NCBI RefSeq assembly: GCF_000429685.1
Contig: NZ_AUCI01000021.1
Location: forward strand, 1 to 56,699
DNA length: 56,699 bases
DNA from: Salibacterium aidingense DSM 18341
GTDB lineage: Bacteria > Bacillota > Bacilli > Bacillales > Marinococcaceae
Reading direction: 5' to 3'
In this document: one piece after another, positions 1 through 10,430 of the stretch
Numbering within the stretch: position 1 is the stretch's first letter
Layout of the letters: every line of letters starts with the position of its first letter
The notes under the pieces: model-generated
Told to the model about the DNA's origin: nothing
The model's input: the letters and a program-made list of their open reading frames with translations, nothing else
Databases searched by the model: none
Translations under genes and position numbers: made by a program

Positions 1-232
1 CCCGCTTTTACCCATCGACCAGGCGGTCGATGGGCCTATCCGGTATTAGCCCCGGTTTCCCGGGGTTATCCCAGACCTCAGGGCAGGTTGCCCACGTGTT
101 ACTCACCCGTCCGCCGCTCGTTCCACACGCATTCCCTCCGAAGAGGGGCTGCCTGCTTCCCGCGCTCGACTTGCATGTATTAGGCACGCCGCCAGCGTTC
201 GTCCTGAGCCAGGATCAAACTCTCCATTAAAA
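1..232 (-). rRNA. rrs: 16S ribosomal RNA, 5' part (cut by window edge)
   Basis: The minus strand carries the universal 5' region of bacterial 16S rRNA: the site read as AGAGTTTGATCCTGGCTCAG ends near position 225, followed by the conserved GACGAACGCTGGCGGC segment. Only about the first 230 nucleotides are inside the window; the gene runs off the left edge. It is the start of an rRNA operon lying directly after lysS, as in B. subtilis. The mature 5' end is placed by similarity and may be a few bases off. Confidence 0.97.
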
Positions 233-316
233 AGTTTGAACTAGCAAAACATAAATCATGCGATTCAACACCGTTGAATCGTCTTTGAATTGACAGACGC
301 TTGACTTTCATTCAAT

Positions 317-328
317 TTTCAAAGGGCA
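317..328 (-). promoter_or_regulatory. boxA-like antitermination site in rRNA leader
   Basis: The minus strand reads TGCCCTTTGAAA in the leader between the rRNA promoters and 16S. This resembles the boxA element (TGCTCTTTGAA type) bound by NusB/NusE in rRNA leaders. The position about 85 bases before mature 16S fits. Confidence 0.6.
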
Positions 329-359
329 ATTTTCCCGCCGCCTCAATGGCGACTTTTTT

Positions 360-388
360 ATACTAACACCATGAATATCGGATGTCAA
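360..388 (-). promoter_or_regulatory. rRNA operon promoter P2
   Basis: On the minus strand TTGACA (383-388) is followed after 17 bases by TAGTAT (360-365). This is the promoter closest to 16S and has a consensus -35 box. With P1 upstream it gives the tandem arrangement usual for Bacillus rRNA operons. Confidence 0.7.
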
Positions 389-439
389 TATATTTTCTTA
401 TTTGTTTATGAATAAGCTGTCTTCACAGCGACAAATAAT

Positions 440-468
440 AATATATCACCGCCATTATTTTTACGCAA
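440..468 (-). promoter_or_regulatory. rRNA operon promoter P1
   Basis: On the minus strand TTGCGT (463-468), a 17-base spacer, then TATATT (440-445). It lies about 80 bases upstream of P2 in an AT-rich stretch, matching tandem rRNA promoters. The -35 box is weaker than that of P2. Confidence 0.55.
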
Positions 469-601
469 CCCATAATTTAAAATTTGTTTATTTCCATGAT
501 GTTTACCGTTCAAAAGCTTGAAGCGTTCATTCTATGAAGCTCCCCTCATGCCTTCCCCGCAGAAGCCGCCCGTGTTCCGACCCTGCTTCGAATAGCATAA
601 T

Positions 602-633
602 AAAAAAAGGACTGCATCAAAAGGTACAGCCCC
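602..633 (-). terminator. intrinsic terminator after lysS
   Basis: The minus strand forms an imperfect hairpin (GGGGCTGTACC...GATGCAGTCC) followed by seven T. It ends the lysS transcript before the rRNA promoters. Its core is nearly the same as that of the terminator after yabG (40427-40459). Confidence 0.8.
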
Positions 634-939
634 TTTCTTGTGATAAAGAAAATGGAACCAAGGCAGAAGCGGAAGGCGGCGACGCCGGGCCAACAGGACG
701 TTGGTCATACATGCGTTGCCACATGATGTGGCGGTTTTAGCCTGTTTCCTTTTCAAGCAGCAGCCAAAGACCCCCTCAAACGGTGTTTGGGGCCGCAAGA
801 AGCCGGTCAGATCAGCGTTGGCACAGGACGTGCCGAACTTAGCCGATCTTCCTCCATTGATGCAGCTGAGACGCTGCCCGCGGCAAGCGTCCGCCTACAG
901 CGGATGCCTCAGCATGTAACGCTCTTTTGATACAGCTCC
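609..939. repeat. 331-bp intergenic element with terminal inverted repeats
   Basis: The gap between lysS and its terminator holds no convincing gene. Its ends are imperfect inverted repeats: GGACTGCATCAAAAG (609-623) and, read on minus, GGAGCTGTATCAAAAG (924-939). Inside are several short hairpins: CCAAC-AGGAC-GTTGG (690-704), GCCAC-ATGAT-GTGGC (718-732), a hairpin with C-rich and G-rich arms at 772-792, GGCAC-AGGAC-GTGCC (820-834), and an 8-bp stem at 887-907. This looks like a folded dispersed intergenic element. No transposase or protein is visible, and whether it is copied elsewhere in the genome cannot be seen here. Confidence 0.55.
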
Positions 940-953
940 GTTTCATATTTGGT

Positions 954-2480
<1,527 letters not shown>

Positions 2481-2527
2481 TCATTCCAACCGGTATCAGT
2501 AAAAAACTTCCATATTCTCATATAAAC

Positions 2528-2558
2528 GGGACTGACCCTTTACGTCGAGGGGCAGCCC
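2528..2558 (-). terminator. probable terminator between dusB and lysS
   Basis: The minus strand forms an imperfect GC-rich hairpin (GGGGCTGCCCCT...AAGGGTCAGTCCC) followed by GTTTAT. The U-tract is short, so termination may be partial. It would end the pab/fol operon. Confidence 0.5.
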
Positions 2559-2582
2559 CACCTGTTTTGTTTGAGACGATTT

Positions 2583-3578
2583 TTACACCGTCGAAGCTTT
2601 TTCACGTTCTTCCAGCTGTTCGACAAATTCATATAAGGCATCTGCTACATCATCCCGGTAATCCAGATGATTAATTTTGTCCCGGACTTTACTGTTGCCC
2701 CGCATGCCTTTTAAATACCAGGCTGCATGTTTTCTCATTTCCCGTACTGCTACTTTCTCTCCTTTAAGATGAATAAGCCGGTCCATGTGAATCATGCATA
2801 CATCCATTTTTTCCCGCGGAGTTGGCTCTTCGCTCCATTCACCAGTTTCAAGATAATGGATGGTGCGGTACAGCATCCATGGATCTCCGAGCGCAGCTCG
2901 CCCCACCATAACTCCGTCTACACCTGTTTGCTCCAGCATCGCTTTGGCGTCATGCGGAGTTTTCACATCACCATTTCCGATCACCGGCACCTGGACTGAA
3001 TCTTTCACTTCTTTCAGGATATCCCAGTTCGCGGTGCCTTCATACATCTGCAGCCGTGTACGGCCATGGAGAGAAACCGCTTTGCCTCCGGCTGCTTCAA
3101 TCGCCTGGGCATTTTCTACGGCCAAGATATGTTCATCATCCCAGCCCATCCTCATTTTCACTGTAACCGGTTTGTCTACAGCTTCCACTGCTGCTTTTAC
3201 CATCTCATAAATTTTATCCGGGTCAAGCAGCCACTTGGCTCCCGCATCGCACTTCGTGATTTTAGGAACCGGACAGCCCATATTAATGTCAATGATATCA
3301 GCATTCGTCTGCTGATCCACCACTTGCGCTGCTTCTGCCATGGTGTCTTTATCGCCGCCGAATATCTGCAGGCTTAATGGTTTTTCCCGTTCATCTACAT
3401 ACAGCATCTGCATGGATTTTTCATTTTTATTTATTATGGCTTTATCACTTACCATTTCCGCGCAGACAAGACCGGTTCCAAATTCCTTTGCAATCAAACG
3501 AAAAGCGGGATTGCAGACACCTGCCATCGGCGCCAGTACTACCGGGTTTTTCATTTCAATATTATCGATCTTCAGCAA
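2583..3578 (-). CDS. dusB: tRNA-dihydrouridine synthase
   Basis: FMN-dependent enzyme that reduces specific uridines in tRNA to dihydrouridine. Visible family marks are LAPMAGVCNPAFR near the N terminus, the catalytic cysteine in NMGCPVPK (about residue 100), VKMRMGW, LHGRTR and the phosphate-binding NGDVKTP and VGRAALGDPW segments. About 331 residues, as in B. subtilis DusB. The best start is a TTG six bases after AGGAGGTG, giving (M)LKIDNIEMKNPVV; the upstream in-frame GTG lies inside that ribosome site. It follows yazB by about 20 bases and is the last gene of the folate cluster. Confidence 0.95.
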   Translation of the reverse strand: MLKIDNIEMKNPVVLAPMAGVCNPAFRLIAKEFGTGLVCAEMVSDKAIINKNEKSMQMLYVDEREKPLSLQIFGGDKDTMAEAAQVVDQQTNADIIDINMGCPVPKITKCDAGAKWLLDPDKIYEMVKAAVEAVDKPVTVKMRMGWDDEHILAVENAQAIEAAGGKAVSLHGRTRLQMYEGTANWDILKEVKDSVQVPVIGNGDVKTPHDAKAMLEQTGVDGVMVGRAALGDPWMLYRTIHYLETGEWSEEPTPREKMDVCMIHMDRLIHLKGEKVAVREMRKHAAWYLKGMRGNSKVRDKINHLDYRDDVADALYEFVEQLEEREKASTV

Positions 3579-3598
3579 GTTTTGCACCTCCTATGCTT

Positions 3599-3802
3599 CT
3601 AATCAGAATGAAGCTCTTTTATAGAAATACCTAAGGCTTTGGTTACTTCATGCAGGAATGCGTCATCAGGGATACGGGTCCCCCGTTCCACCTGACCCAG
3701 TATTGAAACGGCAATTCCCATCTTTTTTGCCAGACGGACCTGGGTAAACCCTTTTAATTTTCGAAAAGCCCGAATCCTCCTCGCCCAGAGCATTTCCTCC
3801 AT
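3599..3802 (-). CDS. yazB: small helix-turn-helix (Xre-type) protein, YazB-like
   Basis: A 67-residue protein that is almost only an HTH_3/Xre domain: ARRIRAFRKLKGFTQVRLAKKMGI forms the first helices and VSILGQVERGTRIP the recognition helix and turn. It matches B. subtilis YazB in size, sequence and position between folK and dusB. Its start overlaps the end of folK by about 49 bases, so it is translationally linked to the folate operon. What it regulates is unknown. Confidence 0.85.
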   Translation of the reverse strand: MEEMLWARRIRAFRKLKGFTQVRLAKKMGIAVSILGQVERGTRIPDDAFLHEVTKALGISIKELHSD

Positions 3803-4287
3803 AAGCGTACACCTTCTTTTTCCCGGCCGGATAGTTGATCTGTCAGCTCCTGGATGGTTTGTTTATAGTTGGATACATATTGTGCAGCAGCTATTTCATT
3901 TAAAGGTATAAGCACAAACGCTCGTTCGTGCATTCTTGGGTGAGGGATATACAACTCATTCATCTTAATATTTTCATCATTGTATAGTAAAATGTCAAGG
4001 TCTATCGTACGGGGGCCCCAACGCTCGTGTCTCACTCGGTCCAGGCCTTGTTCGATAGACTGCGTGGTTTCAAGGACTTTCCCAGGGGTTAATTCGGTCT
4101 TCAGATGCAGCACCATATTTAAAAATGCCGGCTGCCCGGTTACTCCAACCGGTTCGGTTTCGTATATCGAGGAGAGACGAACAGGATCCAATGATTTATG
4201 CTGCCGGAGTTTACAGACAGCCTGCCGTAAATAATACTCGCGATCTCCAATGTTGGAACCCAGGGCCAAATAGCAGTCGTTTGTCAT
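3754..4287 (-). CDS. folK: 2-amino-4-hydroxy-6-hydroxymethyldihydropteridine pyrophosphokinase
   Basis: Transfers pyrophosphate from ATP to 6-hydroxymethyl-dihydropterin, making the substrate for FolP. HPPK family marks are LALGSNIGDR at residues 7-16, the substrate loop around ETEPVGVTGQPAFLN, and the signature RWGPRTIDLDIL (about residues 88-100). It has 177 residues, slightly longer than B. subtilis FolK; the extra residues are at the C terminus, in the part that overlaps yazB. The start overlaps the folB stop as ATGA. Confidence 0.96.
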   Translation of the reverse strand: MTNDCYLALGSNIGDREYYLRQAVCKLRQHKSLDPVRLSSIYETEPVGVTGQPAFLNMVLHLKTELTPGKVLETTQSIEQGLDRVRHERWGPRTIDLDILLYNDENIKMNELYIPHPRMHERAFVLIPLNEIAAAQYVSNYKQTIQELTDQLSGREKEGVRLWRKCSGRGGFGLFEN

Positions 4288-4646
4288 CCCCGTGTCCTCG
4301 TTATTTCAATGGCCACATATTCATAATGTCCAGCAATAGGGGGATTAGGCTTCATTACTTTGATGGTGGCTTCCTGAATCACCGCAAACGCGTCCAGTAC
4401 TTCGGAAGCAATATCTTCTGCAATGGTTTCCACCAGTTTATAACATTTATCCTCTACTACGTTCTTTACAGTTTGGTACGCTTCCGCATAATTTACACTT
4501 TTATCTAGATCATCTTCCACCGCCGCTTCCGATAAATCAGCTTTCAACACGAGGTCCACCTGAAACGGCTGGCCCAATTTATTTTCTTCAGGAAAGACTC
4601 CGTGATATGCGTAAAACTCCATACCTTTCAGATAAATTTTATCCAA
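4284..4646 (-). CDS. folB: dihydroneopterin aldolase
   Basis: Cleaves 7,8-dihydroneopterin to 6-hydroxymethyl-dihydropterin and glycolaldehyde in folate synthesis. A 120-residue one-domain protein with the family motifs FYAYHGVFPEENKLGQPF (substrate site) and, late in the chain, VMKPNPPIAGHYEYVAIEI containing the conserved KP pair. The start is a TTG seven bases after GGAAGGTG; it overlaps the end of folP by eight bases and shares ATGA with folK. Confidence 0.96.
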   Translation of the reverse strand: MDKIYLKGMEFYAYHGVFPEENKLGQPFQVDLVLKADLSEAAVEDDLDKSVNYAEAYQTVKNVVEDKCYKLVETIAEDIASEVLDAFAVIQEATIKVMKPNPPIAGHYEYVAIEITRTRG

Positions 4647-5481
4647 CGGTTGTCACCTTCCCTTTTCCAAGCATCGCATCCATCATTTTTACGGTTCGGC
4701 TCATTTCTAAAACATCATGGACACGGACGATGTCCGCCCCCCGCTCCACACCTAAACTAATGGTGGCTCCTGTCCCCTCTACTCTTTCCTGAGCCGGCAG
4801 ATTCAATGTTTTCGAAATAAGGGACTTCCTGGAAGTACCGAGCAGAACGGGGTAGTCGAGCGCAGTGAATTCTTCCAGTCTTCGCATAACTTCCAGGTTT
4901 TGATCATACGTTTTGGCAAAACCAATACCAGGATCCAGGATGATCCGTTCTTTTTTTACTCCTGCTTTCAGACAGATATCTATGCTTTCTTGAACATCTG
5001 CGAGGATGTCCTGCATAATTTCGTTATAATTTATATTTTCCCGATTGTGCATCAGGATAATCGGGACGTCATACGCAGCGGCTGTCTCTGCCATTTCCGG
5101 ATCAGCCTTGGCCCCCCATACATCATTAATAATATCGGCACCAGCCTCCAGGGCTTGTCTGGCCGTTTCCGCTTTATACGTATCAATGGAAATAGGGACG
5201 GTCAGTTGGTCTGCCAGTTCCTCCAATACAGGGAGAACCCTGCGCCGTTCTTCTTCTCCATCTACCTTTGTCGACCCAGGCCTGGTGGATTCCCCGCCGA
5301 CATCGATGATATCAGCACCCTGCTCTACCATCTGCCGGGCACGTTTTAAGGCAGCGCCCCCATGATTATATTCCCCGCCGTCAGAAAATGAATCCGGGGT
5401 GAGATTCAATATACCCATGACATATGTCTTTTTTGAAAAATCAATAAGGTTATTATTCCATTTCATAACGTTCTCACTCAT
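4639..5481 (-). CDS. folP: dihydropteroate synthase
   Basis: Condenses hydroxymethyl-dihydropterin pyrophosphate with p-aminobenzoate to dihydropteroate; the target of sulfonamides. TIM-barrel family marks are MGILNLTPDSFSDGG (residues 22-36), VGGESTRPGS (about 60-69) and the phosphate-binding GTSRKSLI near residue 222. It is 280 residues, the usual length. It lies between pabC and folB, which together feed it both substrates. In B. subtilis the same gene is called sul. Confidence 0.97.
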   Translation of the reverse strand: MSENVMKWNNNLIDFSKKTYVMGILNLTPDSFSDGGEYNHGGAALKRARQMVEQGADIIDVGGESTRPGSTKVDGEEERRRVLPVLEELADQLTVPISIDTYKAETARQALEAGADIINDVWGAKADPEMAETAAAYDVPIILMHNRENINYNEIMQDILADVQESIDICLKAGVKKERIILDPGIGFAKTYDQNLEVMRRLEEFTALDYPVLLGTSRKSLISKTLNLPAQERVEGTGATISLGVERGADIVRVHDVLEMSRTVKMMDAMLGKGKVTTVG

Positions 5482-5500
5482 TCCCCTCGTCCTTTCCTGC

Positions 5501-6367
5501 TTAAAATATATCTGCTACCTTCCAGAGAGATTCCCGGTGCAAGGCATATTCCTGTTGAAATAAATCGACGGCTGTCGTTTCTTTATGATAGCATACTTTC
5601 GTGTCAATCTCTGTAAGCGGCACAATCTCCTGAATGGAATTCGTCACAAACGCCTCCTCTGCTTCAATTACATGGGAGGGCTGGAAACATCCTTCTCTAA
5701 GGTAATAGCCATGTTTTTCAGCGATACGCATCACCAAAGAGCGGGTAACACCGTCCAGTATTCCCGTCTGCAGAGAGGGGGTGTACAATGCGTTTCCTTT
5801 TCTCCAAAAAATATTAGAGACAACCCCTTCCGCCACAAAGCCCTGTTCTGTAAGAAAAAGCCCTTCCACTTCCGGATCTGGCCCTGTTTCCCGTTTTCCT
5901 AAAATATTATTCAAGAAATGATGAGATTTTAACCGAATCGGGGTCTCTGGCGTATTACGCGGAACTGTTAAAAATGCAGCTTTTTTAGAAGCTGTCTGTT
6001 TCCCTTTCAGAGGAGAAAGGGGCTTCATGTAAATGATAACGGTCGGGGTCTCATATGGTTCTGTAGATAAACCTAGATTTCCCGGACCTGCTGAAATATT
6101 ATAACGAACATAAGCATTTTTCCAGCCATTGGCCTTCTGAAGCATATGTAATTGGGAAAGAATCGTTTCCCTGTTATATTTCCAGGGTATATTCATCGAC
6201 TCCAGGCCTTTTTCCATGCGGTGAAAATGATCATCCAGCAAAAATGGATGTCCATTGTAGATCCGGAATGTTTCAAAAAGACCCAGCCCATACATAAAAC
6301 CGTGTTCAAAAACAGAAAGACGAGCAGCGCCCGCCTCCTGAATCTCTCCATTTATATAGACATACAT
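5501..6367 (-). CDS. pabC: 4-amino-4-deoxychorismate lyase (PLP fold type IV)
   Basis: Splits aminodeoxychorismate into p-aminobenzoate and pyruvate. The fold type IV signature is present: INGEIQEAGAARLSVFEHGF at the N terminus, the R-x-N core around YVRYNISAG, and the cofactor segment GFVAEGVVSNIFWRKG with the conserved E and SN pair. 288 residues. The start codon shares one base with the stop of pabA (TAATG), so translation is probably coupled. The family includes D-amino acid and branched-chain aminotransferases, but the pab/fol setting makes the lyase role very likely. Confidence 0.92.
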   Translation of the reverse strand: MYVYINGEIQEAGAARLSVFEHGFMYGLGLFETFRIYNGHPFLLDDHFHRMEKGLESMNIPWKYNRETILSQLHMLQKANGWKNAYVRYNISAGPGNLGLSTEPYETPTVIIYMKPLSPLKGKQTASKKAAFLTVPRNTPETPIRLKSHHFLNNILGKRETGPDPEVEGLFLTEQGFVAEGVVSNIFWRKGNALYTPSLQTGILDGVTRSLVMRIAEKHGYYLREGCFQPSHVIEAEEAFVTNSIQEIVPLTEIDTKVCYHKETTAVDLFQQEYALHRESLWKVADIF

Positions 6368-6957
6368 TAGTAGGAAACTCCCTGCGGACTTCGGTTCGCT
6401 TTAATAAAGTTACGGAGAAGCCGTTTTCCCTCTCCTGTCATAATCGACTCCGGGTGAAACTGCACCCCTTCCAGCGCCATACTTTTATGGCGTATACCCA
6501 TAATTTCGCCTTCCTCTGTTTCCGAGGTGATATCAAAACAGGCAGGCAGACTCTTCCGTTCAACAATTAAAGAATGATAACGGGTCGCTGTGAATGGATT
6601 CGGAAGGTTTTTATACACAGATTGTCCGTCGTGGTTTATCTCCGACGTCTTTCCATGCATAAGGCGGTCAGCCCGGATGACGTTCCCTCCAAAAACCTGT
6701 GCAATGGATTGATGGCCGAGACAAACTCCAAATACCGGGAGCCTCCCGGCAAAATGTCGAACCACCTCCATGCTTATGCCTGCTTCATCCGGACTGCAGG
6801 GGCCGGGAGAAATCATTAGAAAATCCGGAGCCATTTCCTCTATTTCTTCTATAGTTACTTTGTCATTGCGGCGGACAATCAGCTCTTCGCCCATTTCCCC
6901 AAGGTACTGGACAAGATTGTACGTAAAAGAATCATAATTATCAATCATTAAAATCAT
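6367..6957 (-). CDS. pabA: aminodeoxychorismate / anthranilate synthase glutamine amidotransferase subunit
   Basis: Class I glutamine amidotransferase that supplies ammonia to PabB and, in Bacillus, also to anthranilate synthase TrpE. Catalytic Cys lies in GVCLGHQ (about residue 79), and His and Glu in GVQFHPES (about 167-171). 196 residues. The gene begins 17 bases inside the end of pabB. Its GAGGAGG ribosome site lies at the end of a run of GAG triplets resembling a TRAP-binding site (separate entry), which suggests the dual pabA/trpG role known from B. subtilis. Confidence 0.96.
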   Translation of the reverse strand: MILMIDNYDSFTYNLVQYLGEMGEELIVRRNDKVTIEEIEEMAPDFLMISPGPCSPDEAGISMEVVRHFAGRLPVFGVCLGHQSIAQVFGGNVIRADRLMHGKTSEINHDGQSVYKNLPNPFTATRYHSLIVERKSLPACFDITSETEEGEIMGIRHKSMALEGVQFHPESIMTGEGKRLLRNFIKANRSPQGVSY

Positions 6958-8422
6958 ATACTTTTTCCTCCTCTGCTCTACTCTTATTCAACTCTGCTTC
7001 ACTCCACTCTTTCGCCTTCCACAGTGCTCTTGCTTTCTTTAACGATTCTTTGTACTCCGCGTCCGCGCTGGAATCAATGACAATACCTGCTCCGGCCTGC
7101 ACATAACAAATTCCGTCTTTTACAGCCATAGTGCGGATCGATATGTTCAGTTCCATATCACCGTTAAAACCGATCCAGCCAAGGGAACCGGTATAAATAC
7201 CCCGGCGCACCGGTTCCAATTCCTCAATAATTTCCATCGTGCGGATTTTGGGAGCACCTGTAATCGTGCCGCCAGGAAAAGCTGCTTTTATCATATCATA
7301 AACATCCACATGTTCGGCAAGGTTTCCTTTTACATTCGAAACAATATGCATGACGTGGGAATAACGCTCTACTACCATAAGCTCATCTACTTTTACACTG
7401 CCATAGGCACATACTTTCCCAAGGTCATTGCGTTCGAGATCCACCAGCATCACATGTTCTGCCCGTTCCTTTTCTGTTCCCATCATTTCCTGTTCCAGCT
7501 TCTGGTCCTGTTCCCGCGTTTGTCCCCGGGAACGAGTACCGGCAATAGGCCTTGTTGATGCTTGCGTTCCCCGTTTTTTCACAAGCAGTTCCGGGGAAGC
7601 GCTGACCAGCTGCAGATCCGGAGTATGAAAATACCCCATGTAAGGAGATGGATTCAATTCGCGCAGCTTTTCATAAATATGAAGCGGAGGGGTGGACAAC
7701 GCTTCTGACTGTCGAACCGACAAATTGACCTGGAACGCATCGCCGCGACGGATATATTCCTGGATTCGGCGGACAGCTTCCGTAAACCCTCTGTTGGAAA
7801 AGGAGGATTGTTTTTCATGAACCATCCCAGGTCCCGGCTGCCGTTTCCAGGTAAACAGAGGCGGAGCTTCCCATAATTGTCTGAGGCGGTGCCACTCTTG
7901 TTCTGCTTCCCTGTATTTGTTTTTATCGTAGTGAAGGATAACCCATAGTTTTTGGTTTTCGTGATCATATACAAACAACTGCTGGAATGCTAAAAAATAA
8001 AGATCAGGTGTATTTAGATCATCCTCCGCCTCCGCGGGCAGATCTTCGATATAACGTATGTAATCATAACTAACTGTTCCTATGACGCCTCCCTGAAAAT
8101 CAGGAAGGTGACGCTCTGTTTTGAGTTGAAATGGAGCGAGCCAGGACTTCATTTCGTTTAATGGCTCCCCTTCTACCTGAAAAGTGTTCTCTTTCGTTTC
8201 AATGTTTAACCTATTATTTTTAGCTGTAAAGACAGCAAACGGAAGAACACCGGCAATGCTGTAGCGTCCTCTCTGCCCACTTTCCAGCAGAACATGATAC
8301 AGCTGATCCGCGCTTAAGGAGCGATAGGCGGAAAAGAATGTTTCTTCAGCATAATCGATTGAATCAGCCATCACCGAAAATTCCGAGGCAGGATCCGGCA
8401 TAGGAGCCAGTCCGGTTCTCAT
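6941..8422 (-). CDS. pabB: aminodeoxychorismate synthase component I
   Basis: Chorismate-utilising enzyme that aminates chorismate with ammonia from PabA, the first step to p-aminobenzoate. The N-terminal half is the Anth_synt_I_N domain ([14 protein letters not shown]). The C-terminal catalytic domain shows [33 protein letters not shown] and the late [14 protein letters not shown] segment. 493 residues. The start ATG follows AGGGGGTG by seven bases. It lies just after a terminator that ends cysK; I did not find a convincing promoter between them, so part of its transcription may come by readthrough. TrpE is similar, but the linkage to pabC and folP favours PabB. Confidence 0.94.
   Translation of the reverse strand: MRTGLAPMPDPASEFSVMADSIDYAEETFFSAYRSLSADQLYHVLLESGQRGRYSIAGVLPFAVFTAKNNRLNIETKENTFQVEGEPLNEMKSWLAPFQLKTERHLPDFQGGVIGTVSYDYIRYIEDLPAEAEDDLNTPDLYFLAFQQLFVYDHENQKLWVILHYDKNKYREAEQEWHRLRQLWEAPPLFTWKRQPGPGMVHEKQSSFSNRGFTEAVRRIQEYIRRGDAFQVNLSVRQSEALSTPPLHIYEKLRELNPSPYMGYFHTPDLQLVSASPELLVKKRGTQASTRPIAGTRSRGQTREQDQKLEQEMMGTEKERAEHVMLVDLERNDLGKVCAYGSVKVDELMVVERYSHVMHIVSNVKGNLAEHVDVYDMIKAAFPGGTITGAPKIRTMEIIEELEPVRRGIYTGSLGWIGFNGDMELNISIRTMAVKDGICYVQAGAGIVIDSSADAEYKESLKKARALWKAKEWSEAELNKSRAEEEKVYDFND
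6968..7009 (-). promoter_or_regulatory. TRAP-like GAG-repeat tract over the pabA ribosome binding site
   Basis: On the minus-strand mRNA, GAG triplets occur at 7007-7009, 7002-7004, 6992-6994, 6981-6983, 6976-6978, 6971-6973 and 6968-6970, with an AAG at 6997-6999. Most are two or three bases apart, the spacing bound by the TRAP 11-mer, and the last ones form the Shine-Dalgarno of pabA. B. subtilis controls trpG (pabA) translation by TRAP at the same place. The tract is inside the pabB coding region. Tryptophan-dependent control is inferred; the TRAP gene is not in this window. Confidence 0.6.
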
Positions 8423-8437
8423 ATGATTCCACCCCCT

Positions 8438-8470
8438 AAAAATAAAAGCAGAGCCGCTAAGCCCTGCTTT
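8438..8470 (-). terminator. intrinsic terminator after cysK
   Basis: The minus strand forms AAAGCAG...CTGCTTT with a GC-rich internal part, followed by TATTTTTA. It lies between cysK and the pabB ribosome site, with only about 15 bases left before pabB. Confidence 0.75.
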
Positions 8471-8488
8471 CCTAACATGCTTTCGTTT

Positions 8489-9418
8489 TTACTCTTCTTC
8501 TTCAAATTGGTAAAGAGGAGTACTGAGATAGCGTTCGCCATTACTAGGTATAACCGCAACCACTTTTTTGCCTTTTCCAAGCTTCTTCGCTTCTTCCAGC
8601 GCTGCATAAATCGCCGCACCGGAAGAAATACCTCCGAGAATGCCTTCTTCTTTTGCCGCGCGGCGGGCAAAATCAAAAGATTGCTCCGTGGTAACTGTCA
8701 TGACTTCATCATACACATCCGTATCAAGAATTCCCGGTACGAAACCTGCTCCAATCCCCTGAATTTTGTGCGGTCCTTTGCTGCCGCCGCTGAGGACAGG
8801 GGAATCTGCCGGTTCCAACGCTACGATGCGCAGATTAGGATAATTTTCTTTTAAAAGTTTACCTGCCCCGGTTACTGTGCCGCCTGTACCGATACCAGAG
8901 ACAAATGAATCAATTTGACCATCAACCTGCTTCAGCAGTTCACGCCCTGTGGTTTCCCTATGAACATCAACATTGGCCTGGTTTTCAAACTGCTGCGGCA
9001 TAAAATAGCCTTTCTCTTCGGCAAGTTCGTTCGCTTTGCCAATAGCGCCTCCCATGCCTTCCGGTCCAGGTGTCAAAACAAGCTCAGCACCATAGGCACG
9101 AAGAAGGTTACGGCGTTCCATACTCATCGTGTCCGGCATAACCAGTACCGAACGATATCCTTTTGCCGCTGCCACCATCGCCAGACCAATGCCTGTGTTA
9201 CCGCTTGTCGGCTCAATGATGGTATCGCCCTGCTTTAATTTTCCGTCTCTCTCTGCTGCTTCAATCATCGCTAGGGCAATCCGGTCCTTGACACTGCTGC
9301 CGGGGTTCATGTATTCCAGTTTCAAATAAACATCTGCATCGTTTTCTCCGGTTAAAGAGTTTAATTTGACTAAGGGTGTGTCTCCAATGAGTTCCGTGAT
9401 ATTATTTGCAACTTTCAT
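8489..9418 (-). CDS. cysK: cysteine synthase (O-acetylserine sulfhydrylase A)
   Basis: PLP enzyme that makes L-cysteine from O-acetylserine and sulfide. The PLP lysine is in [10 protein letters not shown] (about residue 42); the substrate loop [12 protein letters not shown] (about 67-78), the phosphate-binding GIGTGGT (about 176-182) and the late GISSGAA are intact. 309 residues, standard length. It has its own promoter (9473-9501) and terminator, so it is a single-gene unit. yacD, which precedes cysK in B. subtilis, is absent; hslO is next upstream. Confidence 0.97.
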   Translation of the reverse strand: MKVANNITELIGDTPLVKLNSLTGENDADVYLKLEYMNPGSSVKDRIALAMIEAAERDGKLKQGDTIIEPTSGNTGIGLAMVAAAKGYRSVLVMPDTMSMERRNLLRAYGAELVLTPGPEGMGGAIGKANELAEEKGYFMPQQFENQANVDVHRETTGRELLKQVDGQIDSFVSGIGTGGTVTGAGKLLKENYPNLRIVALEPADSPVLSGGSKGPHKIQGIGAGFVPGILDTDVYDEVMTVTTEQSFDFARRAAKEEGILGGISSGAAIYAALEEAKKLGKGKKVVAVIPSNGERYLSTPLYQFEEEE

Positions 9419-9472
9419 CTTATCGGTTCCCCCTCGTTAATACCAAGTAAATTTATTGGTTTTATTGATAAT

Positions 9473-9501
9473 ATAGTACCAGCCTTTTGATTCCGTGTCA
9501 A
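9473..9501 (-). promoter_or_regulatory. SigA-type promoter of cysK with possible operator
   Basis: On minus, TTGACA (9496-9501), 17 bases, TACTAT (9473-9478). Between it and cysK lies an inverted repeat ACCAA-9-TTGGT. In B. subtilis cysK is repressed by CymR; whether this repeat is a CymR site cannot be settled by reading alone. Confidence 0.65.
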
Positions 9502-9514
9502 TCGAAACCAGCCG

Positions 9515-10411
9515 TTACTGCACGCTATTTTCTATATTCCACGCTTCTTCCTTCAGTTCCTTCAAATCTTCCTCAGAAAAATGATATTTTTCGTTACAAA
9601 AATGGCACTGCGTCTCAGCGCCGCCGTCTTTTTCAATCATATCCTGCAGTTCATCGCTGCCGAGGGAAATCAAAGCATTGGATACCCGCTCCGCTGAACA
9701 ATGACAGGAAAAAGATACAGAAGTCCGTTCTAATATCTTCCCTTCTTCCCCTAAGATGATATAAAGAATTTCTTCCGGAGTTTTTCCTTTTTCAATCAAT
9801 TTGGATATCGGCGGCATGGACTCCAATTGCTGCTCAATCTTTTCCACCAGCCACTCGTCTGCTCCCGGAAGAAGTTGAATAATGAAACCGCCGGCGGCCA
9901 AAATCGAGTTATCCGGGTTAACCAGCACGCCCAGCCCTACAGAAGACGGGATTTGCTCGGAAGAAACAAAGTAATACGTGAAGTCCTCCCCGATTTCCCC
10001 GGAAACCAGCGGCACACTGCCTGTGAAATGCTCTTTCATTCCAAGATCCTTTACAACCGATAATACACCTTCTGTTCCAACCGCCTGGGCTACATCCAAT
10101 TTTCCTTTTTCATTTAAATCAAAATGAACCTGCATATGATGCGCATACCCTCTTGTATCACCTGAGGAATTACTGTCCACCACAATGGGTCCCATCGGGC
10201 CGTTTCCTTCGATTTTTATAGTAAGCTTCTCGTCCCCTTTCAGCATGGAACCCATCATAGAACCGGCAGTCATGGCTCGTCCCAACGCGGCACCCGCGGT
10301 CGGCCACGCCTGATGCCGTCGGGCTGCTTCATTAACCATGTCCGTGGTCTGAATGGCATAGGCTCTTACCTGGCCATTATAAGCTGTTGTTTTGATTAAA
10401 TAATCTTCCAT
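9515..10411 (-). CDS. hslO: redox-regulated chaperone Hsp33
   Basis: Heat-shock chaperone switched on by oxidation, holding unfolded proteins in the cytoplasm. The C-terminal zinc switch is visible as CHCSAERV (CxC, about residue 236) and CHFC (CxxC, about 269), giving the four cysteines that release zinc on disulfide formation. 298 residues, typical. It follows coaX by about 20 bases with an AAGGAAG ribosome site, so the two are co-transcribed. The promoter of cysK begins right after its stop codon. Confidence 0.96.
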   Translation of the reverse strand: MEDYLIKTTAYNGQVRAYAIQTTDMVNEAARRHQAWPTAGAALGRAMTAGSMMGSMLKGDEKLTIKIEGNGPMGPIVVDSNSSGDTRGYAHHMQVHFDLNEKGKLDVAQAVGTEGVLSVVKDLGMKEHFTGSVPLVSGEIGEDFTYYFVSSEQIPSSVGLGVLVNPDNSILAAGGFIIQLLPGADEWLVEKIEQQLESMPPISKLIEKGKTPEEILYIILGEEGKILERTSVSFSCHCSAERVSNALISLGSDELQDMIEKDGGAETQCHFCNEKYHFSEEDLKELKEEAWNIENSVQ

Positions 10412-10430
10412 CTATAAATGTCTTCCTTTC

